Counted from the first letter of the stretch, positions 9,033 to 19,089 are shown. The stretch is 64,000 bases of DNA from Pseudoalteromonas tunicata (GCF_002310815.1 NZ_CP011032.1:1466001-1530000), one strand, 5' to 3'. Made by a program: numbers and translations. The notes: generated by a model not told the origin, from the sequence alone.

Positions 9033-9089
9033 TCATCACTGGGCAGAAGTGATTTAAAAAACCAACAAAATTGATTCAAGGGGAATCCT

Positions 9090-11738
9090 GTGTTAGCTAA
9101 AAATTTTAAAAAAAGCTTACTAGCAGTTAACATCGGTCTAATTATGACCGCTGGCTTGACTGGTACTGTTTATGCTGCAGATGAAGTTAAAGTTAAAGAA
9201 GACGTTGAAGTAATCGAAGTACGTGGTATTCGTCGTTCACTTGAAGCTTCAATGAATACAAAACGTTTTGCAAATGCTGTTGTTGATGCAGTGTCAGCAG
9301 AAGACATTGGTAAGTTTCCAGATAACAATGTTGCTGAAGCATTAGGCCGCGTTCCAGGTGTTACAGTATCTCGTCAATTCGGTGAAGGCTCTTCAGTATC
9401 AATTCGTGGTGCTTCTAACTCACTAACGTTAACGACTTTAAATGGTCAAAACGTAGCCTCAGCTGGTTGGTATTCACAACAAGCAATCGATCGTACATTT
9501 AACTATTCTATGTTGCCACCTGAGTTAATTGCAGGCATGGATGTTTATAAATCTTCACAAGCTGACCTTCTTGAAGGTGGTGTGGGTGGTACTGTTGTTG
9601 TTAAAACGCGCAAGCCTTTAGATTTAGATGCTTTAACTGTGTTTGGTTCAGCTAAAGCTACAAAATCTTCAATTGGTGATGAGACTGATCCTGCTTTATC
9701 TGCATTAGTTAGTTGGAAAAATGATACTGAAAACTTTGGTATTTTAGGCTCGATTGCTCGTTCTGATTATTCTTTAGAACGCCGCGGTGTTGAAGCGCTT
9801 CCTAACTGGGGTGGTCGTATCGCACCTACAGCATTTGTTCAAGAACGAGAACGAACAGCTGTTGATTTTGTTTTGCAATATGCTCCAACTGAAAATCTAG
9901 ATTTTGGCCTACATTATATGAACCTTGAATTAGGTGCTGATGGTGTTAACAATCAAGTTTGGGTACCGCAAAATTTATCTGATGCATGTGAAAAAAATGC
10001 TGATGGTGTTGAAATTAAATGTACTACAGATCAAGCTTGGGTTACTGAGAATGGTTTAGGTGGTAATGGTTATTACGATGTGCGTCCTCGTAATGCGACT
10101 ATGGAAACTGAACTTTTTGCATTTGATTTTAAATTCCAAGGTGATGGTTTTAAAGTTGAAGGTCAAATCGGTACGTCTGAAGCCACTGGTGGTACTAATT
10201 TTGAAACGAATGTTGCATACATCTCAGGTGTGGGTGGTGCTGTAGGTACTATCGATGCAACTGGTAATGTCATTGATTTAGACCTAGTTGATAAGTCTTT
10301 CCCACTTCCATCTGCGGGCGAATATGTTGGTTGGGAAGGTTTACAACCAAACTCAATCGTTAACGAGCCACGTACAGACGAAGAAACATATGCACAAATT
10401 GATCTAGAATTTGATACTGATTTTGGTTTAATTACGTCAATTAAAACGGGTGCTCGTTGGTCTGATCATGATGTTGTTCGTGACCAAAATCGTCCAATCC
10501 TAAAAGGATTTGATGGCGACGCACAAGCTGCGCTAGTGGATTCTTCTCGTTTTGTGAATGGCACAATTGCTGCGGGTATGGATAATACATCAATCCCTAA
10601 AGCTGATGGCGGAGCAATGGTTGCTTACTCTAAAGAGTTTATCGATGGCTGGGTAAGAGCTCGTTCAGGTTATGCCTCACTTAATGAAGAGTCGATTGCA
10701 CTTTATGTAATGGCGAATTTCCAAGGTGATAACTTCCGTGGTAACTTCGGTCTTCGTTACGTAAGTACAGATGCAAGTTCAACAGCATATGCACTAGATC
10801 CGACGTTAGTTGATACTGTTAACCCTATTAACAATGGTTACAGCATGAATACGGTAACAGAAGATCATGATTATTCTGAGTTTTTACCTAGTGTAAATAT
10901 TGCGTATAACTATTCTGAAGATATTATTATCCGTGCTTCAGCATCAACAGTAATTTCTCGTCCTAACTACAACGACATGTTTGCAAACTCTGCACTTAGC
11001 GGTTACGCAGATAATGATCCACAAAACCAAACAGTTGTTAAAGGTACTCCAACACTTAGCCCGTTTAAAGCAAATCAAGCTGACTTAGGTGTTGAATATT
11101 ATTTCTCTCCGTCGAGCTTAGTATCTGCTGCGATATTCTGGAAAGATGTAGCTACATTTACTACTTTCTCTCAGGTAGCAGACCAAGCAATTGGTATTGT
11201 TGATCCAGGTACAGGTGAAGATAGCTGGTTATTACAATCATATAAAGATGGTGATGGTGGTGATGTTTTAGGTTTAGAACTTCAATTACAACATTCATTT
11301 GATAATGGTTTTGGTGCAATTGTTAACTACACCTACGCTGATGCAAATGCAAATGCTGAAAACTTTGTTGATCACAACCCAATCTTCTCTGATTCATCAG
11401 AGCACACAGTTAATACCGTGTTATTCTATGAGAATGATGATTTCTCAGCTCGAGCTGCTTATTCATGGCGTTCAGAGTATATGATCCGTGAAACAGGTTT
11501 CTATGGTGCTCGTGAACATCAAGACTTTGGTACACTTGATTTAAGTGCTACATATAAGATTAGTGATAACTTCACTGTAATTGCTGATATTACAAATCTT
11601 CTTGAAGAAGATAGCGTTCAGATTGGTAATCATCAAAAGTGGGGCGGTTCAGATGCTAAACGCTTTAGCAAAGGTTATCCTGCATACGCTTACCAAGGTG
11701 AAGCGCGTTACTCACTAGGTGTTCAATTCCGTTTCTAA
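9090..11738 (+). CDS. TonB-dependent receptor 1 (Xanthomonas/Caulobacter-type)
   Basis: An outer-membrane, TonB-energised gated channel of 882 residues. A signal peptide of about 30 residues ends at VYAA. It is followed by a TonB-box-like VEVIEVRG and the family signature GIRRSLEASMNTKR ... VVDAVSAEDIGKFPDNNVAEALGRVPGV of the TonB-Xanth-Caul group. The plug runs to about residue 190 and the barrel to the C-terminal aromatic (VQFRF). The start is GTG with AAGGGG well placed upstream. A LacI-type operator lies 58 bases before it. The first 35 codons and about 75 bases of leader closely match the receptor at 16524, so the two arose by duplication. Its association with halogenase-like genes resembles carbohydrate-linked receptor loci in related bacteria. 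The substrate is unknown; a glycan is inferred from the regulon. Confidence 0.93.
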   Translation: MLAKNFKKSLLAVNIGLIMTAGLTGTVYAADEVKVKEDVEVIEVRGIRRSLEASMNTKRFANAVVDAVSAEDIGKFPDNNVAEALGRVPGVTVSRQFGEGSSVSIRGASNSLTLTTLNGQNVASAGWYSQQAIDRTFNYSMLPPELIAGMDVYKSSQADLLEGGVGGTVVVKTRKPLDLDALTVFGSAKATKSSIGDETDPALSALVSWKNDTENFGILGSIARSDYSLERRGVEALPNWGGRIAPTAFVQERERTAVDFVLQYAPTENLDFGLHYMNLELGADGVNNQVWVPQNLSDACEKNADGVEIKCTTDQAWVTENGLGGNGYYDVRPRNATMETELFAFDFKFQGDGFKVEGQIGTSEATGGTNFETNVAYISGVGGAVGTIDATGNVIDLDLVDKSFPLPSAGEYVGWEGLQPNSIVNEPRTDEETYAQIDLEFDTDFGLITSIKTGARWSDHDVVRDQNRPILKGFDGDAQAALVDSSRFVNGTIAAGMDNTSIPKADGGAMVAYSKEFIDGWVRARSGYASLNEESIALYVMANFQGDNFRGNFGLRYVSTDASSTAYALDPTLVDTVNPINNGYSMNTVTEDHDYSEFLPSVNIAYNYSEDIIIRASASTVISRPNYNDMFANSALSGYADNDPQNQTVVKGTPTLSPFKANQADLGVEYYFSPSSLVSAAIFWKDVATFTTFSQVADQAIGIVDPGTGEDSWLLQSYKDGDGGDVLGLELQLQHSFDNGFGAIVNYTYADANANAENFVDHNPIFSDSSEHTVNTVLFYENDDFSARAAYSWRSEYMIRETGFYGAREHQDFGTLDLSATYKISDNFTVIADITNLLEEDSVQIGNHQKWGGSDAKRFSKGYPAYAYQGEARYSLGVQFRF

Positions 11739-11754
11739 TAACGAATTGGACAAA

Positions 11755-11783
11755 AAAACCCGAGCTTAAGCTCGGGTTTTTTA
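11755..11783 (+). terminator. Terminator after TonB receptor 1
   Basis: Self-complementary stem CCCGAGCTTAAGCTCGGG flanked by A and T runs. It separates the receptor from the halogenase gene at 11901. Confidence 0.85.
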
Positions 11784-11900
11784 TATGTATTAAAATCAAC
11801 AGCATTTTATATAGCCGCTATCAGTATAAGCTATTGTATTTTTTGAAATAGTAATGATAGGGTTACTTCGTAGTCAATTAATATCTTCATTGGATTTAAT

Positions 11901-13421
11901 ATGGATATAAAAAAAGTCGCTATTTTAGGTGGGGGCACTGCGGGGTGGTTAACAGCAAATCACTTAGGTAAAGCTCTGATCGGGCAAGGTATATCAATTA
12001 CCGTAATTGAGTCTCCTGATATACCAACCATAGGTGTTGGTGAGGGGACTGTGCCTATGATGAGAGAAACACTCAAATACTTTGGGATCAGCGAAAGTCA
12101 ATTTATCAAAGAATGTGATGCGACATTTAAGCAATCTATCAAGTTTGTAAATTGGTTAGACAAAACGGCACACGGTGAAGGTAATTTTTATCATCACTTA
12201 TTTGATTTTCCTTTTCCAAATAATCGAGATTTAACTCCTTTTTGGCTACGCACACAACACAAGTCATTTGCCCAAACGGTCTCATTTCAAGCAAATGTAT
12301 GCGAGGCTAAAAAAGCCCCAAAAAAGATTTCAACACCTGAATATGTCGGCGAAACGACTTATGCATATCATCTTAATGCGAAAAAATTTGCCGAATTATT
12401 ACAAAACCATGCAGTAAATAAGTTTTCTGTTGCACATCAAGTGAGTACTGTGATTGATGCGACTGTTAATAATACTGACATTGAGTTGATAGTAACGGAC
12501 ACTCATGGTGAGCAAGTTTTTGATTTTTATGTAGATTGCTCGGGATTTAATTGTTACTTGTTGGGTAAAAAATTAAATATACCATTTGTGGATATGAGCC
12601 ATAAGCTCCCCATAGATAAAGCTATTACGGCGCAAATACCTACTGAGGATGATGCTGAAATCCCTCCATATACAATTGCTACTGCACATGAAGCAGGTTG
12701 GATATGGGATATAGCGCTAAAAAATAGGCGTGGAACCGGTTTTGTTTATTCGTCAAACTATCTTTCAGATGAAGAGGCAAAACAAAAGTTTGAGCGTTAT
12801 CTCGGTCAGTCTTTAGAGGGCATAGTTTCTCGAGTAATTCCAATGAAAATTGGCTATCGAGAACAGTTTTGGCAAGGCAACTGCGTTGCAATTGGTTTGT
12901 CCCAAGGTTTTGTTGAACCATTAGAAGCAACTGCCATTTTAGTAACCGATTTTTGTGCTCGACATTTAGCAGAGCGTTTTCCTCGCTCAAAATCAGAGCT
13001 ACCAGCTTGTCAGAGCCGGTTCAACCGTAATGTAAAATATGCATGGGATCGCGTTATTGATTTTATACAATTGCATTATTATTTATCAGATAGACAGGAT
13101 TCTGCTTTTTGGTTGGATTGGAAAAACGTCGATCGCTTATCTGATGAACTAAAACAAAAGTTAGCGATTTGGCAAAATAATCCGCCTTTATCGACCGACT
13201 TCTTTTCAAAGTTTGAAGTGTTTGATGTAGAAAATTATTTATATGTTTTGTATGGAATGCATTATTTAACTAAGCCATCATATATAGACGCTAAGTCATT
13301 CGAGCAAGATCAAATATTGGCTCAACAAGTAGAAGATCATAGTCAAAAATTAATAGCGAGCCTTCCTTCACATCGCGAATTAATAGATAAACTTGCTAGA
13401 TTTGACTTCAGTAAGCTATAA
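11901..13421 (+). CDS. Flavin-dependent tryptophan-halogenase-like protein 1
   Basis: A 506-residue member of the FADH2-dependent halogenase family. The FAD-binding GGGTAGW is at residues 11-16 and VGVGEGTVP-like sequence at about 45-52. The lysine that guides hypohalous acid in PrnA/RebH is kept (FKQSIKFVNW, Lys77), and so is the catalytic glutamate region FVEPLEATAI (Glu342). The WxWxIP signature reads WIWDIA (267-272), with alanine for proline. Characterised relatives chlorinate or brominate tryptophan or indoles; whether this one does is untested. It lies just after receptor 1's terminator, converges on the next halogenase-like gene, and needs an external flavin reductase not seen in the window. 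Confidence 0.88.
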   Translation: MDIKKVAILGGGTAGWLTANHLGKALIGQGISITVIESPDIPTIGVGEGTVPMMRETLKYFGISESQFIKECDATFKQSIKFVNWLDKTAHGEGNFYHHLFDFPFPNNRDLTPFWLRTQHKSFAQTVSFQANVCEAKKAPKKISTPEYVGETTYAYHLNAKKFAELLQNHAVNKFSVAHQVSTVIDATVNNTDIELIVTDTHGEQVFDFYVDCSGFNCYLLGKKLNIPFVDMSHKLPIDKAITAQIPTEDDAEIPPYTIATAHEAGWIWDIALKNRRGTGFVYSSNYLSDEEAKQKFERYLGQSLEGIVSRVIPMKIGYREQFWQGNCVAIGLSQGFVEPLEATAILVTDFCARHLAERFPRSKSELPACQSRFNRNVKYAWDRVIDFIQLHYYLSDRQDSAFWLDWKNVDRLSDELKQKLAIWQNNPPLSTDFFSKFEVFDVENYLYVLYGMHYLTKPSYIDAKSFEQDQILAQQVEDHSQKLIASLPSHRELIDKLARFDFSKL

Positions 13422-13447
13422 AAAAAAGCCCCTAAGGGCTTTTTTTA
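13421..13447. terminator. Bidirectional terminator between convergent halogenase-like genes
   Basis: AGCCC/GGGCT stem with A-run on the left and T-run on the right. It overlaps the stop of the upstream gene and touches the stop of the downstream one. Confidence 0.85.
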
Positions 13448-14977
13448 TAGATAATTTTGAATTAAATCGCGATTATTTTTTAATTGCTTTTTCGCGTTAG
13501 AGCCTTTGATTTGAATAGATTCAAATGCTTTATCGATTAATGTATCGGGTAATGGCGCTGATTCCACGTAATCAGGTAAAAACTCAAGCCCATAGAGAAT
13601 ATATTGCCAGCTGGCCAAGGTAAATAAGTCATATTTATATGGTAAGTCACCATCGGTAATACCATAATATTTCCATGCCTCAAGCCGAGCTTTTAAACTA
13701 GCAGGTAGTGTCTTACTACTGGTATGTTCTTGCCAAAAAGCCGTATCTTTTCGTTTAGAGAGACAATAATGAAGCTTGATGAAATCAATGATATTTTTCC
13801 AGCGCGATACAAAAATTTCATTGTATTGCTGTTGTCTTATGTCCATCGCAGCTCTGTGTTGTGGGAAGCGTGCAGCAAGAGAGCGAACTCCAGCCTCAAC
13901 CATCGCAATAGCCGTCGCTTCAAGAGGTTCAACAAATCCACTGGAAAAACCAATCGCACAGCAGTTTTTGTACCATGACTTTTCACGGTAACCCACATCA
14001 AAATGAATATGCCTTAGCGAAATATCAGTGTCTGCATCAATATTATGATAAGCCTTAAGAACGGCTTCTGCCCGTTCAGGAGTAGTATGTTTTGATGAAT
14101 AGACATAACCAGTCCCTCGTCTTGATTGAAGCGATATATCCCAAATCCAACCGGCTTCTTGAGCCGTTGAAATAGTATGGGTTGCTATTGGTGAGTCATC
14201 TTTTTCATACGATACTTGCAGCGTTACCGCTGAATCGACACTTAAATATTGCGACTGACTAACGAATGGTACTGTTAGTGCTTTGCCTAACAGTAAAGAT
14301 CTAAAACCCGTACAATCAACAAAAAAATCAGCTAAAAATGTTTTACCTTCATTACTTGTTATCGACGCGATATAACCATCGTTATCTATATTCACGTCTT
14401 CAATATCAGCAAAGATATGCTCAATATTGAGCTTTTCGGTACCATGCTTTTGTAGAACTTTTCCGAGTTTGGCGGCATCCAGATGATATGCATATTTAGC
14501 AAGCCATGAAAATTCGGGTGTTTCTGTAGTTTTGGGCGCTAAATTATGATCACATAATTGGGCCTGAACACAGGTAGCATGACTAAAATCATGTGACATT
14601 GTTCCTGCCTTTTTTCTTTTTACCCAATAGGCACTGAGGTCTATGCCTTTTGGCATTTCAGGTGGTTCAAAAGGATGATAATAGCCATGAGTGCGCTCTT
14701 GAGGGTCATGGAGCCAATTTTTAAACAGTGCACCTTGTTTAAAGCTCGCATCACAAGAGGCAAGGAAATCTTTTTCAGATAAACCTATTTCATACAAGGT
14801 ATTCACTATAGTCGGAAATGTACCTTCTCCGACACCAATCGTTGGAATGTTGGCTGATTCAATTAAAGTAACTTTGATATTACGGCCTGTTTTTTTAAAG
14901 CTACTTGCTAGATAAGTTGCACTTAACCATCCAGAGGTGCCACCACCGACTACAATTACATTTCTCAAATCTGTCAT
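13445..14977 (-). CDS. Flavin-dependent tryptophan-halogenase-like protein 2
   Basis: A 510-residue halogenase-family flavoprotein. The start is set at ATG 14977 (MTDLRNVIVVGGGTSGW) because AAGG lies seven bases before it; in-frame sequence runs further upstream to 15022 but would overlap the neighbour. GGGTSGW binds FAD, SFKQGALFKNW carries the conserved lysine, and GFVEPLEATAIAM the glutamate. The WxWxIP motif reads WIWDIS. It lies 16 bases after the DUF6445 gene on the same strand, forming a two-gene operon that opposes the surrounding + strand genes. Substrate and halide are unknown. Confidence 0.88.
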   Translation of the reverse strand: MTDLRNVIVVGGGTSGWLSATYLASSFKKTGRNIKVTLIESANIPTIGVGEGTFPTIVNTLYEIGLSEKDFLASCDASFKQGALFKNWLHDPQERTHGYYHPFEPPEMPKGIDLSAYWVKRKKAGTMSHDFSHATCVQAQLCDHNLAPKTTETPEFSWLAKYAYHLDAAKLGKVLQKHGTEKLNIEHIFADIEDVNIDNDGYIASITSNEGKTFLADFFVDCTGFRSLLLGKALTVPFVSQSQYLSVDSAVTLQVSYEKDDSPIATHTISTAQEAGWIWDISLQSRRGTGYVYSSKHTTPERAEAVLKAYHNIDADTDISLRHIHFDVGYREKSWYKNCCAIGFSSGFVEPLEATAIAMVEAGVRSLAARFPQHRAAMDIRQQQYNEIFVSRWKNIIDFIKLHYCLSKRKDTAFWQEHTSSKTLPASLKARLEAWKYYGITDGDLPYKYDLFTLASWQYILYGLEFLPDYVESAPLPDTLIDKAFESIQIKGSNAKKQLKNNRDLIQNYL

Positions 14978-14993
14978 GGTAAACCTTGTCTTT

Positions 14994-15692
14994 TTATTTT
15001 TTGATACAAAAGAAAGAAGCAACGGTTAATCTACCCAAACTTAAATCAGAGGTTTGGTTAATTTCACCTTTTAAATCAGCACAGTGTAGTATATTTCCAG
15101 AATAAATAATGATGCGATTAAACTTAGGCTTCACGGTAAAAACTTGTTCGAATAAGCGTGTGCTTCCTTGTAAGTAACCAGAGTGCTCATTTTCAAACTC
15201 TTTTAATGATTTAATCATATCGATGACAGCGTTGTCACCATTAATTTCTGTTTCACCGGTAGATTTGTATTTATAAAAAGAAGTCCCACCATGTTGTTCG
15301 CTGCATAAATAATGAACAGTCGCAAATTCGTTATTCTCGTAACAATCTACATGGGGTAGCTTTTGATAAATAGAGAGCTCATTTTCTTTTAAGGTGGTTA
15401 TTGAAATTTCACTTCTATAAACATCTACATCTAAAAATTTATCACTATAACCTTGTGTAGTGAGTGTATGCAGTAATTCACTAAGAGCACGTTTATAAGG
15501 TGCAGGCATTTTATCTCTTTTTCCGGGATAAAATGTGCCATCTGCACCTGGAGGGTTAAAATAAGCTGTGTTTTTGGCGAAGTTAACAAGAACTTCTGGG
15601 TTCTTTAAGAAGTCGTCAATGATAAATAGTATGTGATTTGATGAAGGGATCGTAATTTTTTTAACCGTGAAGTCATTATTTAAATAAAACAT
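14994..15692 (-). CDS. DUF6445-type protein, putative Fe(II)/2-oxoglutarate enzyme
   Basis: A 232-residue soluble protein without signal peptide. It resembles the DUF6445 group often found beside TonB receptors and tryptophan-halogenase-like genes. An HxD...H facial triad is plausible: HVD at 114-116 and His203 in the segment IIIYSGNILHCADL. A 2-oxoglutarate-binding arginine may be among Arg193 or Arg221. It is the first gene of an operon with the halogenase-like protein at 13445. A full match to the LacI-type operator is embedded in its codons 152-157. The enzymatic role is inferred from motif spacing only; the reaction is unknown. Confidence 0.7.
   Translation of the reverse strand: MFYLNNDFTVKKITIPSSNHILFIIDDFLKNPEVLVNFAKNTAYFNPPGADGTFYPGKRDKMPAPYKRALSELLHTLTTQGYSDKFLDVDVYRSEISITTLKENELSIYQKLPHVDCYENNEFATVHYLCSEQHGGTSFYKYKSTGETEINGDNAVIDMIKSLKEFENEHSGYLQGSTRLFEQVFTVKPKFNRIIIYSGNILHCADLKGEINQTSDLSLGRLTVASFFCIKK
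15224..15237. promoter_or_regulatory. Intragenic LacI-type operator inside the DUF6445 gene
   Basis: TGACAGCGTTGTCA on the + strand, identical to the sites before pgi and both receptors. It encodes residues around GDNAVI on the minus strand and lies about 455 bases inside the gene. A chance exact match in 64 kb is very unlikely. Confidence 0.65.
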
Positions 15693-15871
15693 AAGTATCC
15701 AGATAAAACAGAGCTTAGAGCATTATGTGAGTTTTTTTGTATATTAGTCAAACGCCATTCTGGCCGATTTATATTTCAACCTCTGTTATTTTTTAATCTA
15801 TTAATGAGCCGTTATTTTAGGATTTAAATCAAAAAATTCAACGATAGACACAGTACTCGCAAAAAAAGAGT

Positions 15872-16072
15872 AATCACCTCAGTTTTGGATAAGAAAATTA
15901 CTAACTCATTGAATTAAAATTAAATCTTAAAATTATTTATCTCGAGCATGAGATTTTCAAGGCTAGCAAGGAAGATTGTCATGTTAATAGGGGTTTATTG
16001 CTCGTTGATCCTACGCTGTTGCGTTGAAAATCGCAGCTTTAGATAGATTTATTATCCAGTATTGAGGTTAAT
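15872..16072 (-). repeat. MITE-like element, copy A
   Basis: About 200 bp. Read on the minus strand it starts ATTAACCTCAATACTGG and ends near TTATCCAAAACTGAGGTGAT, so it has imperfect terminal inverted repeats. It aligns along its whole length with 63489-63693, sharing ATAAATCTATCT, AACAGCG, CCTTGAAAA and TAATTTTAATTCAA in the same order. It has no coding capacity. The rest of the 830-bp spacer (15693-16523) shows only the operator at 16455. Confidence 0.7.
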
Positions 16073-16454
16073 ATAAGCCAAACTGAGTTTCGAACATGTT
16101 TATGGTTACCAGAACATAAAACGTGATTTACTAACGCTAAAAGAAGTAGTTTAAAGCACTGAAGAACATAGAGAGTAAATTTTTGAAACCAAACATGTTT
16201 TACTTTTAAGCCTTTTGCCTGGCAATTCCCGTTATTTATTTCTATTGATCATTAATATTTTTGATTGCGGAAGTATTTATCAGCGATTTTTTATATTGAT
16301 TTATAAAGCACACATAATACCAATTGTTAACAAAAAGTATTTTTCATTATTAGTTATAATCGTCACTAGGTATTGCCTAGACGTCATATCGCGGAATTAA
16401 GGTTAAAAATTTGTGGTCTTTATGTTAATTGTGTTGTATGTTTTGTTGTAATTA

Positions 16455-16468
16455 TGACAGCGTTGTCA
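16455..16468. promoter_or_regulatory. Putative LacI-type operator before TonB receptor 2
   Basis: TGACAGCGTTGTCA, 56 bases before the start codon. The whole leader from the operator to the start closely matches the leader at 9019-9090. Confidence 0.82.
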
Positions 16469-16523
16469 TGATCGCTGGGTAGAAGTGATATAAAACCAAC
16501 AATATAGATTCAAGGGGAATCCT

Positions 16524-19073
16524 GTGTTAGCTAACAATTTTAAAAAAAGCATATTAGCAATAAACATCGGTCTAGTATTGACCGCAGGTATGACGGGCAC
16601 TGTTTATGCTGCTGATGAAGTTAAAGTTCAAGAAGAAGTTGAAGTTATTGAAGTGCGTGGTATACGCCGCTCGTTAGAAGCTGCATTAAATACGAAACGT
16701 TTCGCTAACGCGGTAGTTGATTCAATTTCAGCTGAAGACATTGGTAAAATGCCAGATAAAAATATCGCTGAATCGCTTCAACGCATTCCTGGTGTGTCAA
16801 TTACTCGTAACTTTGCGGGAGAGGGCGGTTCAGTTTCAATCCGTGGTACGAATCCCGAGTTAACGGCCATTTCTTTAAATGGGAACTATGTTGCTTCGAC
16901 AGGTTGGTTTTCTCAACAAGCAATGTCGCGCTCTTTTGATATGGATTTAATGCCAGCTGAAATGGTTGCAGGGGTAGATGTTTATAAATCACCAACAGCT
17001 TCATTAGATGAAGGTGGTGTGGGCGGTAGCGTGGTAATGCGTACTCGCAAACCACTAGAGCTAGACTCAATGACCATCTTCGGTTCATTAGAAATGCAAG
17101 ATAACAGCATTGCTGATGACAATGGGTTTGGCGGTACGGGTCTTGTTAGCTGGAAAAATGAAGAAAGCAATTTTGGTATTTTAGGCTCACTTTCTACCCT
17201 TGAAACAGTTGGCCGGGCACATAAAGCTGAAAACTACATGGACGATGGTTGGGCGGGTGCCGGTATTGCTGAGTTTAACCAAACACGTAAGCGTGATGCG
17301 GTAAACTTTGTTGTGCAATATGCGCCTTCTGATGCGCTAGAAATGTCATTTAACTATTTTGGTGTTGATTTAGATGCGGGTAACTCAAATCAAAACTACT
17401 TAATTATCGCAGGTACTGATGTAGCAGGATTTAATTCAACGGTTTCAGGTGCAACTGAATTTGGTCCGTTAGGTTTTGCACTCAATGGTACACGCACAGG
17501 CGGTCCATTTGATGATCAAAATACCCGTAATGCAGAGGTTGATACCAAAGTGTATTCGTACGAAGCTAATTATACAGCAGAATCGTACACCGCTAAGTTT
17601 ATCTTAGGTAAAACCGAAGCATCAGGTGGTGATGGTGGTAACTATAACATTGGTTGGACGTCAACTAATCCTAATCAAACCATTGAGTTTGATATGACAC
17701 GTAAAAACGATATGTTGTTAAAACCAAGCAATACCGATGCTGGCAATCATGCTGAATACGTAATGAATACGCCGGCAGTGACAGAAGGTGTTCGTTCAGA
17801 TGAAGAAACTTTTGCGCAATTAGATCTTGATTTTGCTGTTGAAATTGGCTCAATTACCAATATCAAAACAGGTTTAAAAGTACGTGATCATGAGTTTTTA
17901 AGCTACTCAAATAGATGGAGTTTTGCACCAGGAATTAACCTAGGTGCCAATGGCCAACCACTTACTAAAGCAGATTTTGCTGATGGTCATTTTGATCACT
18001 CAGGAGTTGGTTTAGTTGCAGGCTCACCCACTAATATTGCTCGAACTGATGGCGCGGCACTGCGTAAACATATTAACAGCTTTAAAAATGGCTCAACCTT
18101 AAATAAAGATGGTTGGGGTAAAGTATCAGAAGATATTACAGCAGCATATGTGCAAAGTGATTATTCTGGCGATGGTTTCCGAGGTAACGTAGGGTTACGT
18201 TATGTTCAAACTGATACCACATCAACATACTACGATTTTGTTACCCTAGATTTTAAAACAACTGAAAAGCGTAATTATGCAGATTGGTTACCAAGCTTTA
18301 ATTTAGCCTTAGACCTTGATGATACTTTAATTTTACGTATGTCAGCGGCAAAAGTTATGAGCCGTCCCAACTATACCTTTATGAATCCAGCATCAAGCTA
18401 TAACGAAACAACGCAAACCTATACCCGTGGTTCGGTTGATCTTGATCCGTATCGTGCAAACCAAGCTGATATTGGTATTGAGTGGTACTTCAATGAGTCG
18501 TCATTGATTTCTGCGTCACTCTTTAGCAAAGATATTAAGTCATTCATTATCCAAGGCGGGAATGTGTCACAAATCCAGGTTGGAGGTCAAACGCGCTTTG
18601 TTAGTGCTCCAGCACAAGGTCTAGGCGGTCAAATTGAAGGCCTTGAACTGCAATACCAACAAGCATTTGGTGAATTTGGTGTACTTGCTAACTTAACGTA
18701 TGCCGAAGGTTATGGTTTACAACAATCAAATGGTCAAATCGTTAAAGCAGGTTTACCGGGTTTATCTAAGCTAACCATGAACTTAACTGGTTACTACGAA
18801 ACAGATTTGTACTCAGTACGTGTAGCTTATAATCACCGTGATGAATACCTAGCTGAAAGCACAGGGATTGGCGGTACAACACTTTGGGATGCGCACGGTT
18901 ATGTTGATTTATCAGCAACGTGGCATATCAATGAAAACCTAGATTTAAGCCTAGAAATGACTAACTTGCTTGAAGAAACAACAACGCAACGTTTAGATGG
19001 TGCGTATGACGCAATGCGTTTAGCAGCAGAAAATGGTCGTAATAGTTATTTGAAATTGTCTTACCGTTTCTAA
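16524..19073 (+). CDS. TonB-dependent receptor 2 (Xanthomonas/Caulobacter-type)
   Basis: An 849-residue outer-membrane receptor and paralogue of receptor 1. Its signal peptide is nearly the same and ends VYAA. The TonB-box-like VEVIEVRG and GIRRSLEAALNTKR ... AEDIGKMPDKNIAESLQRIPGV follow. The barrel differs strongly from receptor 1, and it ends in a typical LSYRF. The start is GTG with AAGGGG upstream, identical to receptor 1. A LacI-type operator lies 56 bases before it. Two halogenase-like genes and a SapC-family gene follow in the same direction. The barrel divergence suggests a different or differently sized ligand under common control. Confidence 0.93.
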   Translation: MLANNFKKSILAINIGLVLTAGMTGTVYAADEVKVQEEVEVIEVRGIRRSLEAALNTKRFANAVVDSISAEDIGKMPDKNIAESLQRIPGVSITRNFAGEGGSVSIRGTNPELTAISLNGNYVASTGWFSQQAMSRSFDMDLMPAEMVAGVDVYKSPTASLDEGGVGGSVVMRTRKPLELDSMTIFGSLEMQDNSIADDNGFGGTGLVSWKNEESNFGILGSLSTLETVGRAHKAENYMDDGWAGAGIAEFNQTRKRDAVNFVVQYAPSDALEMSFNYFGVDLDAGNSNQNYLIIAGTDVAGFNSTVSGATEFGPLGFALNGTRTGGPFDDQNTRNAEVDTKVYSYEANYTAESYTAKFILGKTEASGGDGGNYNIGWTSTNPNQTIEFDMTRKNDMLLKPSNTDAGNHAEYVMNTPAVTEGVRSDEETFAQLDLDFAVEIGSITNIKTGLKVRDHEFLSYSNRWSFAPGINLGANGQPLTKADFADGHFDHSGVGLVAGSPTNIARTDGAALRKHINSFKNGSTLNKDGWGKVSEDITAAYVQSDYSGDGFRGNVGLRYVQTDTTSTYYDFVTLDFKTTEKRNYADWLPSFNLALDLDDTLILRMSAAKVMSRPNYTFMNPASSYNETTQTYTRGSVDLDPYRANQADIGIEWYFNESSLISASLFSKDIKSFIIQGGNVSQIQVGGQTRFVSAPAQGLGGQIEGLELQYQQAFGEFGVLANLTYAEGYGLQQSNGQIVKAGLPGLSKLTMNLTGYYETDLYSVRVAYNHRDEYLAESTGIGGTTLWDAHGYVDLSATWHINENLDLSLEMTNLLEETTTQRLDGAYDAMRLAAENGRNSYLKLSYRF

Positions 19074-19089
19074 TAATTCGATGATAAAA

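Noticed and set aside
16215..16400. 61-residue frame before receptor 2
   Set aside because: Random AT-rich hydrophobic composition, no ribosome site, inside a regulatory spacer.
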